Source: Lachnospiraceae bacterium
GTDB taxonomy: Bacteria; Bacillota; Clostridia; Lachnospirales; Lachnospiraceae
Length of the DNA: 11,993 nt
Assembly (NCBI GenBank): GCA_900771955.1
Contig: CAAGPW010000187.1
Coordinates: 1-11,993, forward strand
Reading direction: 5' to 3'
Each line of letters starts with the position of its first letter. The stretch's first letter is position 1. The notes under the pieces were generated by a model. That model was not told the DNA's origin, did no database searches, and was given only the letters and a program-made list of their open reading frames with translations. Positions 6,861 to 11,993 of this stretch are shown here, one piece after another. The position numbers and the translations under genes are program-made.

Positions 6861-7026
6861 AGTCCCTGTTTTTCACATAGTCAACGGAGGCAATAAGGTC
6901 GTTATAGCCGTGGGCTTCAATCAGAACAGAAGGCTTTTTGCCGTCAGGAAAAGAGGGGATAAAATCAGTGTAGAAAGACCATGGCATCATACCAGGCAGC
7001 AAGATCGGTGCGGCAAAGGCAGGCAT
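6861..7026 (-). pseudogene. Protein-like coding remnant of unknown identity, convergent with the GH2 gene
   Basis: On the minus strand an open stretch with ordinary codon choice and plausible protein texture (residues such as PWSFYTDFIP, FPDGKKPSVLIEAHGYND, IASVDYVKN) runs leftward. It ends by reading into the antisense of the GH2 gene directly at its stop codon. A few further codons upstream of the ATG are open, up to about 7056, and no ribosome site is evident at the ATG. I do not recognise the family. It looks like an internal or terminal piece of a lost gene whose 3' part was removed at the GH2 boundary; a chance ORF is the alternative. Confidence 0.35.
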
Positions 7027-7113
7027 CGATCTTTTGTTTTTTATATTTCCGATAATTTATGTTCTTTCCTGTAATATGATCAGAAAGTTTCTGCAAGATA
7101 ACAGAAGGATTCG

Positions 7114-7142
7114 TTGACAAAAGAAATATCTCATTATATCAT
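7114..7142 (+). promoter_or_regulatory. Promoter of the WYL regulator gene
   Basis: A consensus -35 TTGACA (7114-7119) and -10 TATCAT (7137-7142) are separated by 17 bp, so transcription should start near 7149. The TTG of the -35 box could be mistaken for an in-frame alternative start codon 19 residues before the true one. Confidence 0.7.
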
Positions 7143-7170
7143 TATTTTATCGGAAAGAGCGGGTGACGGA

Positions 7171-8202
7171 ATGGCAAAATCCTATCAGCAGAAACTGAAA
7201 ATTCTTTATTTGCTGAAAATATTAAATGAAGAGACGGACGAGAAGCATCCGCTCACGACTACGCAGCTGATCGAACGGCTTGGTGCATATGGTATTCTGG
7301 CGGAGCGTAAGAGTATTTACAGCGATATAGCAGCACTTGAGGATTTTGGTGTGGATATCATTAAGGTCGCACAGAAACCAGGTGGATATTATCTGGGCGA
7401 GCGTGAATTTGAGCTGGCAGAGCTGAAGCTTCTGGTCGATGCGGTGCAGGCATCCAAGTTCATCACCACCAGGAAGTCCAGGGAGCTGATCCATAAACTG
7501 GAAACGCTTACCAGCAGGGATAATGCCAGACAGCTTAACCGTCAGGTTGTTGTGACAAACCGAAGTAAGGCGGTCAATGAAAAGATTTATTATAATGTAG
7601 ATAAAATCTACGGAGCGATCGCAAAAGGGGTAAAGATCCGTTTTCAGTATTTTGCATGGACGATCGAAAAGGAAATGGAACTGAAAAAGAACGGAGACTT
7701 CTATGAAGTCAGTCCGTTTCTGCTGTCATGGGATGATGAAAACTATTATCTGATCGCTTATGATTCCGGAGCGGGAATCATTAAGCATTTCCGGGTGGAC
7801 AAGATGCTGCACATCACAGCGGCGAAAGAGCTGCGGGAGGGCGCCGGTCTGTTTGAAGGCTTTGATGTGGGTGCTTATACCAAAAAGACGTTCGGCATGT
7901 TTGCGGGCGAGGAGGAAACGATTACGCTTGTCTGTAAAAATGCACTTATCGGTGTGATGATCGATCGTTTTGGGCAGGAAGTCAGTATGCGAAAGCGGGA
8001 TGCGGATACTTTTTATCTGCGGATCAAAGTCGCAGTGAGCAGACAGTTTTTCGGCTGGCTGACAGGTCTTGGAAACGGAGTGAGGATACAGGCCCCGTCT
8101 GAGGTGGCGGAGCGCTACCGGACTTACCTTTGCGGGATTTTAAAAGATTATGGTGAAAAAAACGGAGATGATGAAGATGGAGGAAAAACCATTATTTCAT
8201 AA
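7171..8202 (+). CDS. WYL-domain HTH transcription regulator
   Basis: This 343-residue protein has a DeoR/HTH-11 type winged helix at the N-terminus (about 8-75, with LTTTQLIERLG and a recognition segment ERKSIYSDIAALEDFGV). A central WYL domain follows (about 138-220), in which the usual WYL signature reads NYYLIAYD (191-198), then KHFRVDKM. A C-terminal WCX-like domain lies at about 245-325 and ends VRIQAPSEVAERYRTYL. Such proteins are DNA-binding regulators, often sensing nucleotides or single-stranded nucleic acid through the WYL domain; the ligand here is unknown. I chose the ATG at 7171, because the longer reading from TTG at 7114 begins in the promoter -35 box. The 3' end overlaps the next gene, so the two are probably co-transcribed. 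Confidence 0.85.
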   Translation: MAKSYQQKLKILYLLKILNEETDEKHPLTTTQLIERLGAYGILAERKSIYSDIAALEDFGVDIIKVAQKPGGYYLGEREFELAELKLLVDAVQASKFITTRKSRELIHKLETLTSRDNARQLNRQVVVTNRSKAVNEKIYYNVDKIYGAIAKGVKIRFQYFAWTIEKEMELKKNGDFYEVSPFLLSWDDENYYLIAYDSGAGIIKHFRVDKMLHITAAKELREGAGLFEGFDVGAYTKKTFGMFAGEEETITLVCKNALIGVMIDRFGQEVSMRKRDADTFYLRIKVAVSRQFFGWLTGLGNGVRIQAPSEVAERYRTYLCGILKDYGEKNGDDEDGGKTIIS

Positions 8203-8599
8203 TGCACGGTATTGTAAGGGCTGCGGAGCGATACTGCTTGACAGTTACACGAAGGATCTGTGCAGTAGCTGCGAGGCACAGCGTATTTTCGATGATGTGC
8301 GGGACTATATCCGCAGTCAGGATGTAAATGAATATGATGTTGCAAAACATTTTGACATTCCGCTGGGAATGGTGCAGCAGTGGATCAAGGAAGGGCGTAT
8401 TCAGTACAAGGAGCGCGGTGAGAAGACGATCATGAATGCATTCTGCCAGCGGTGTGGTGCAAAAGTTACCTTTGGTACGCTCTGTCAGAAATGTTTAAAA
8501 GAAATGAATGATCAGAGAAAGGGATATGTGGTGAAGGCAGCGCCGGTGGAAGAAAGCGGAAAACTGCGTTTCCTTGAGAATGTGGCAGAAGAACAGTGA
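8177..8599 (+). CDS. YvyF-like zinc-ribbon/HTH protein
   Basis: This 140-residue protein has two Cys4 zinc ribbons flanking a small MerR/HTH-like segment: C13-C16 with C29-C32, a helix-turn-helix at about 51-75 (YDVAKHFDIPLGMVQQWIKEGRIQ), and C90-C93 with C103-C106. Order and length match the YvyF family (flagellar operon protein, TIGR03826). In Bacillus this family lies in the flagellar region; no flagellar genes are visible here. The start is uncertain: an in-frame ATG at 8150 lacks a ribosome site, ATGs at 8168 and 8171 are too near GGAG (8164-8167), and the ATG at 8177 has a 9-nt spacer. It overlaps the WYL gene by 26 nt, suggesting coupled translation. Its function is unknown; a regulatory or adaptor role is a guess. 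Confidence 0.75.
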   Translation: MEEKPLFHNARYCKGCGAILLDSYTKDLCSSCEAQRIFDDVRDYIRSQDVNEYDVAKHFDIPLGMVQQWIKEGRIQYKERGEKTIMNAFCQRCGAKVTFGTLCQKCLKEMNDQRKGYVVKAAPVEESGKLRFLENVAEEQ

Positions 8600-8613
8600 C
8601 CTGAAAAAAAGAA

Positions 8614-8655
8614 GACGGGCATTTTGCAGTCATGTGCAAAATGTCCGTCTTTTTT
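8614..8655. terminator. Strong bidirectional intrinsic terminator
   Basis: A 15-bp stem (8614-8628/8635-8649, one G-U pair) has a 6-nt loop. It is followed by six T on the plus strand and, read on the minus strand, by TTCTTTTTTT. It closes the WYL/YvyF-like transcript and also pyrG arriving from the other side. Confidence 0.92.
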
Positions 8656-8657
8656 AC

Positions 8658-8720
8658 GCTATAGGAAAGACCTCGTTACGTTAATGGGATAAAGAATGTA
8701 ATTATGATCTTTCCTATAGC
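8658..8720. repeat. 13-bp perfect inverted repeat with a 37-nt loop
   Basis: GCTATAGGAAAGA (8658-8670) and its exact complement (8708-8720) bracket a 37-nt AT-rich interior. It lies between the shared terminator and the pyrG stop codon. Part of the interior (AATGTAA, 8695-8701) can pair instead with TTACATT (8733-8739), giving a mutually exclusive fold. Neither arm is followed by a U run, so this is not a standard terminator. It may be a small palindromic repeat element or an mRNA 3'-end stabiliser for pyrG. Confidence 0.5.
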
Positions 8721-8742
8721 TTTATTGGAAAGTTACATTTCC

Positions 8743-10353
8743 CTATGCGTTCTTTTTGTCGATCGCAGCTTTTACAAAGCCTTTAAATAACGGATGCGGA
8801 CGGTTCGGTCTTGATTTGAACTCAGGATGTGCCTGCGTCGCAACAAACCACGGATGAGACGGGATCTCAACCATTTCAACGATCCTGCCGTCCGGAGAAA
8901 GACCGGAGAGTTCCATGCCCTTTTCGGTTAAGATATTGCGGAAATCATTGTTGACCTCGTATCTGTGACGGTGTCTTTCATGGATGACTTCTTCACCGTA
9001 GAGACTGTAAGCTTTGGAATCCTTTTTCAGTACACATGGATAAGAGCCAAGTCTTAAAGTACCGCCGATATCTTCCACGCCGTTCTGATCCGGCATCAGT
9101 GCAATGACCGGATGAGTGGTGTTCGGATCAAGTTCGATACTGTGTGCGTCGTGCAGACCGCAGACGTGACGCGCATATTCGATGATGGATACCTGCATGC
9201 CGAGACAGAGACCGAGATACGGAACCTGGTTCTCCCTTGCATACTTTGCTGCGAGGATCATGCCTTCGACACCGCGGCTGCCGAATCCACCCGGAACGAG
9301 GATGCCGGTTACGTCACCAAGTACATCGGCAACATTTTCCTCGGTCAGCGTTTCCGAGTCCACCCATTTTAAGTTTACAGTTGCACGCTCGGCAATTCCA
9401 CCGTGCTTTAAGGCCTCAACAACGGAGATGTAAGCGTCATGGAGCTGCGTATATTTTCCAACCAACGCAATATTTACATCCTGTACCGGATTTTTCAATG
9501 CCTCAACCATTTCCTTCCAGTCTGCAAGGTCCGGCTTTGGACAGTCCAGATGAAGGCTTTCACAGGCTACCTTTGCGAGATGCTCTGCCTCCATTGCAAG
9601 CGGAGCCTCATATAAGTATTCCACGTCAAGGTTCTGAAGTACATGATCTCCCGGAACATTACAGAACAGGGCGATCTTATCTTTCAGACCCTGGTCAAGC
9701 GGATGCTCGGAACGGCAGACGATGATGTCCGGCTGGATTCCCATTCCCTGCAGTTCTTTTACGCTTGCCTGTGTAGGTTTGGTCTTTAATTCTCCGGAAG
9801 CCTTGATGTAAGGGATCAGAGTCACGTGAATTAAAATAGCATTTTCATGTCCGACTTCGTGCTGGAACTGACGGATGGATTCAAGGAAAGGCTGGCTTTC
9901 GATATCACCTACGGTACCGCCGACTTCAATGATAGCGATATGCGTCTCATCCGTAGCGGAGAAATTGCGGTAAAAACGGCTCTTGATCTCGTTTGTGATA
10001 TGCGGAATAACCTGAACCGTGCCTCCGCCGAAATCACCACGGCGTTCTTTCTGCAGAACAGACCAGTATACTTTTCCGGTCGTAACGTTTGAATTTTTAG
10101 TCAGACTCTCGTCGATAAAACGTTCATAATGACCAAGATCAAGATCTGTTTCAGCACCGTCATCGGTGACGAAGACTTCGCCGTGCTGGATCGGGTTCAT
10201 GGTACCCGGATCAATGTTGATGTACGGATCGAATTTCTGCATGGTAACTTTGTAGCCGCGGGCTTTCAAAAGACGTCCCAGGGATGCAGCGGTAATCCCC
10301 TTTCCGAGTCCGGAAACAACACCGCCAGTGACGAAGACGTATTTTACAGGCAT
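8743..10353 (-). CDS. pyrG: CTP synthase
   Basis: PyrG makes CTP from UTP, ATP and glutamine in the cytoplasm. This 536-residue protein is full length. The synthetase domain (about 1-266) opens with YVFVTGGVVSGLGKGI and contains the P-loop SGLGKG (14-19), KFDPYINIDPGTM (40-52) and GTVGDIES (146-153). The class I glutamine amidotransferase domain (about 295-530) has the oxyanion segment PGGFGSRG (354-361), nucleophile C383 in GLCLGMQ, and H509/E511 in AHPEF completing the triad. The start follows an AAGGAGG site (10363-10369) by 9 nt. The leader lacks the G-rich start and terminator hairpin that mediate CTP-sensing attenuation in Bacillus. The gene is divergent from ftsH and convergent with the YvyF-like gene. 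Confidence 0.98.
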   Translation of the reverse strand: MPVKYVFVTGGVVSGLGKGITAASLGRLLKARGYKVTMQKFDPYINIDPGTMNPIQHGEVFVTDDGAETDLDLGHYERFIDESLTKNSNVTTGKVYWSVLQKERRGDFGGGTVQVIPHITNEIKSRFYRNFSATDETHIAIIEVGGTVGDIESQPFLESIRQFQHEVGHENAILIHVTLIPYIKASGELKTKPTQASVKELQGMGIQPDIIVCRSEHPLDQGLKDKIALFCNVPGDHVLQNLDVEYLYEAPLAMEAEHLAKVACESLHLDCPKPDLADWKEMVEALKNPVQDVNIALVGKYTQLHDAYISVVEALKHGGIAERATVNLKWVDSETLTEENVADVLGDVTGILVPGGFGSRGVEGMILAAKYARENQVPYLGLCLGMQVSIIEYARHVCGLHDAHSIELDPNTTHPVIALMPDQNGVEDIGGTLRLGSYPCVLKKDSKAYSLYGEEVIHERHRHRYEVNNDFRNILTEKGMELSGLSPDGRIVEMVEIPSHPWFVATQAHPEFKSRPNRPHPLFKGFVKAAIDKKNA

Positions 10354-10421
10354 AGATAAATCCTCCTTATAATAAATGGTATATGAAAATTTAAAAGGTC
10401 TACGTTAAAAATAACCAATAT

Positions 10422-10450
10422 ATTATATAACTTGTCCGGTAAAAAATCTA
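10422..10450 (-). promoter_or_regulatory. Possible pyrG promoter
   Basis: On the minus strand a consensus TATAAT (10422-10427) lies about 70 nt before the pyrG start. A 17-bp spacer leads to TAGATT (10445-10450), which matches the -35 consensus at only three positions. The rest of 10354-10530 is AT-rich, with poly-A and poly-T tracts and no ORF or hairpin terminator that I can support. Confidence 0.4.
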
Positions 10451-10530
10451 CCTGTTTTTCAAAAAGTTTTTCGCAAGTTTTTTGTTTAGAAAAATTTAAG
10501 AAAAAAGGAAAAAAGTTTATGAACTATATA

Positions 10531-10559
10531 TTGCTTAAATTTTATTTTAAACATATAAT
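10531..10559 (+). promoter_or_regulatory. Promoter of ftsH
   Basis: TTGCTT (10531-10536) and a consensus TATAAT (10554-10559) are separated by 17 bp, with A/T tracts upstream that could act as an UP element. The start would be near 10566, giving a leader of about 48 nt. Confidence 0.75.
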
Positions 10560-10613
10560 AAAGAAGATATTATAAAGAGCGGGAACGTTTTTTATAAACT
10601 TGCGGAGGAAAAA

Positions 10614-11993
10614 ATGGATAATCAACAGGGATCAAACAACAATAACGGAAATAAAAAGAATGATAAAAACGGGCAGATGCTCCTGATGCTCATCGTTGTG
10701 ACGCTGGTAGCACTGTTCATTATGAGTCTGGTCAGCAGACTGGAGACCTCATCCATGTCGAAAGAGATCTCTTATACAGAGTTTCTTAAGATGATCGACG
10801 AGGATAAAGTTACGGCAGTTGAATTCGCTTCCCAGCAGATCAACATCACGCCGAAGACTGAGAAAGGGTCGCTTTCGCTTACGACCTATTACACCGGATA
10901 TGTGAATGATTCGGAATTACTTCCTTTATTAAAGGAAAAGAATATTGACATCAGGGCAACGATTCCGGATAATACCTCTACCTGGGTATACAATATATTA
11001 AGCTTTGTGATACCACTCGTTCTGGTGTGGATACTGCTCGGCTTTCTGATGAAACGCATGGGCGGTGGCGGAATGATGGGCGTCGGAAAGAGTAATGCCA
11101 AGGTCTATGTGGAGAAAAGTACCGGAGTCACATTTAAGGATGTGGCAGGACAGGATGAGGCAAAAGAGTCTTTACAGGAAGTTGTGGACTTTTTGCACAA
11201 TCCGGGCAAATATACGCAGATCGGTGCCAAGCTGCCGAAGGGTGCACTTTTGGTGGGACCTCCCGGAACCGGTAAGACGCTGCTTGCAAAGGCTGTTGCA
11301 GGAGAAGCCGGAGTGCCGTTCTTCTCACTGGCCGGTTCGGATTTCGTGGAAATGTTTGTAGGTGTCGGCGCGTCCCGTGTCAGGGATCTGTTTAAAGAAG
11401 CCCAGAAACAGGCACCGTGTATCATCTTTATAGATGAGATCGACGCGATCGGTAAGAGCCGTGACAGCAGATACGGCGGAGGCAATGATGAACGTGAACA
11501 GACGCTCAACCAGCTTCTTGCGGAGATGGATGGATTCGATACCTCCAAGGGACTTCTGATCCTTGCAGCGACAAACCGGCCGGAGGTACTTGATAAGGCA
11601 CTGCTTCGTCCGGGACGTTTTGACCGCAGAATTATCGTGGATAAACCGGATCTGAAGGGCAGACTTGAAACCTTAAAGGTACATTCCAAAGATGTATTGA
11701 TGGCGGATGATGTGGATCTGGAGGCACTTGCGCTTGCGTCAGCGGGACTGGTCGGCTCAGATCTTGCCAATATGATCAATGAGGCGGCGATCAATGCAGT
11801 TAAGAAAGGACGCAAGTTTGTCACACAGGCAGATCTGTTTGAGGCATTCGAGATCGTGGCCGTAGGTGGTAAGGAAAAGAAAGACCGCGCCATGAGCGAC
11901 CGGGAAAAGAAGATCGTTTCCTACCATGAGGTCGGACATGCCATGGTTACTGCGTTGCAGAAGAATACGGAGCCGGTACAGAAGATCACGATC
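10614..11993 (+). CDS. ftsH: ATP-dependent membrane zinc metalloprotease FtsH (3' end outside the window)
   Basis: FtsH is a membrane-anchored hexameric AAA+ protease that degrades misfolded membrane proteins and selected regulators. The 460 codons present cover the N-terminal and ATPase parts. There is a polar Asn/Lys-rich head (1-20), a first membrane helix (about 22-41), an extracytoplasmic FtsH_ext domain (about 45-122) and a second helix (about 125-146). The AAA module has Walker A GPPGTGKT (215-222), Walker B IIFIDEID (270-277, catalytic E275) and an SRH region with the arginine finger in LRPGRFDRR. The zinc site HEVGH (438-442) is present, and the window ends 18 residues later, so the third zinc ligand and C-terminal tail are missing only because of the edge. 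The ATG follows GGAGG (10604-10608) with a 5-nt spacer. Confidence 0.98.
   Translation, partial: MDNQQGSNNNNGNKKNDKNGQMLLMLIVVTLVALFIMSLVSRLETSSMSKEISYTEFLKMIDEDKVTAVEFASQQINITPKTEKGSLSLTTYYTGYVNDSELLPLLKEKNIDIRATIPDNTSTWVYNILSFVIPLVLVWILLGFLMKRMGGGGMMGVGKSNAKVYVEKSTGVTFKDVAGQDEAKESLQEVVDFLHNPGKYTQIGAKLPKGALLVGPPGTGKTLLAKAVAGEAGVPFFSLAGSDFVEMFVGVGASRVRDLFKEAQKQAPCIIFIDEIDAIGKSRDSRYGGGNDEREQTLNQLLAEMDGFDTSKGLLILAATNRPEVLDKALLRPGRFDRRIIVDKPDLKGRLETLKVHSKDVLMADDVDLEALALASAGLVGSDLANMINEAAINAVKKGRKFVTQADLFEAFEIVAVGGKEKKDRAMSDREKKIVSYHEVGHAMVTALQKNTEPVQKITI

Noticed and set aside
7114..7170. TTG-initiated 19-residue N-terminal extension of the WYL regulator
   Set aside because: The TTG is part of a consensus -35 box (TTGACA, 17 bp from TATCAT), and the ATG at 7171 starts at the normal family N-terminus.
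9237..9725. Plus-strand ORF of 162 codons opposite pyrG
   Set aside because: It is antisense to highly conserved pyrG codons and its product is Arg/His/Pro-rich without recognisable domains.
11105..11893. Minus-strand ORF of 262 codons opposite ftsH
   Set aside because: It lies wholly within the conserved AAA region of ftsH and has low-complexity Ser/Ala/Thr-rich composition typical of an antisense shadow, with no ribosome site or family motif.
1..11993. CRISPR array, transposon ends, phage or defence system
   Set aside because: I found no regularly spaced direct repeats, no transposase or integrase, and no nuclease or defence-type genes. The gene content is metabolic, regulatory and housekeeping.

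Overview
The window looks like part of a chromosome from a low-to-mid GC gut Clostridium-type Firmicute, most likely Lachnospiraceae (Roseburia/Agathobacter-like). The grounds are the style of the FtsH and PyrG proteins, strong AGGAGG-type ribosome sites, sigma-A promoters with 17-bp spacers, a Firmicute GlpP antiterminator and a Firmicute-type GH2 beta-glucuronidase. The family placement is an inference from protein style; no search was run.

Layout: (1) 1-230 is a non-coding block with several perfect inverted repeats, then a clear promoter. (2) 231-1433 (+) is a CPA2-type cation/proton antiporter. (3) 1506-5248 (-) is a glycerol-3-phosphate type redox cluster, transcribed right to left: a GlpA-like flavoprotein with a C-terminal BFD-type [2Fe-2S] domain, a second FAD/NAD flavoprotein, a small Cys-rich DUF1667 protein, and glpP. 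The leader of the first gene holds a strong promoter followed by an intrinsic terminator ahead of the start codon, the expected target of GlpP. glpP also appears to have its own promoter. (4) 5481-6860 (+) is a GH2 beta-glucuronidase that has lost, in frame, the TIM-barrel segment carrying both catalytic glutamates. Just after its stop codon lies a protein-like fragment on the minus strand, so this spot looks eroded. (5) 7171-8599 (+) is a WYL-domain transcription regulator overlapping a YvyF-like zinc-ribbon/HTH protein, closed by a bidirectional terminator. (6) 8743-10353 (-) is pyrG. (7) 10614 to the window end (+) is ftsH, truncated by the window edge, with a textbook promoter.

How the genes work together: the redox cluster probably oxidises glycerol 3-phosphate (or a related 2-hydroxy acid) and passes electrons through Fe-S centres and a second flavin to NAD(P) or another carrier. 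GlpP would allow expression only when glycerol 3-phosphate is present. No glpF or glpK lies in the window. PyrG and FtsH are housekeeping genes. I see no CRISPR array, tRNA, rRNA, transposase or phage gene. The most notable points are the catalytic-core deletion in the beta-glucuronidase, the adjacent coding remnant, and the terminator-controlled GlpP leader serving a two-flavoprotein plus DUF1667 module.
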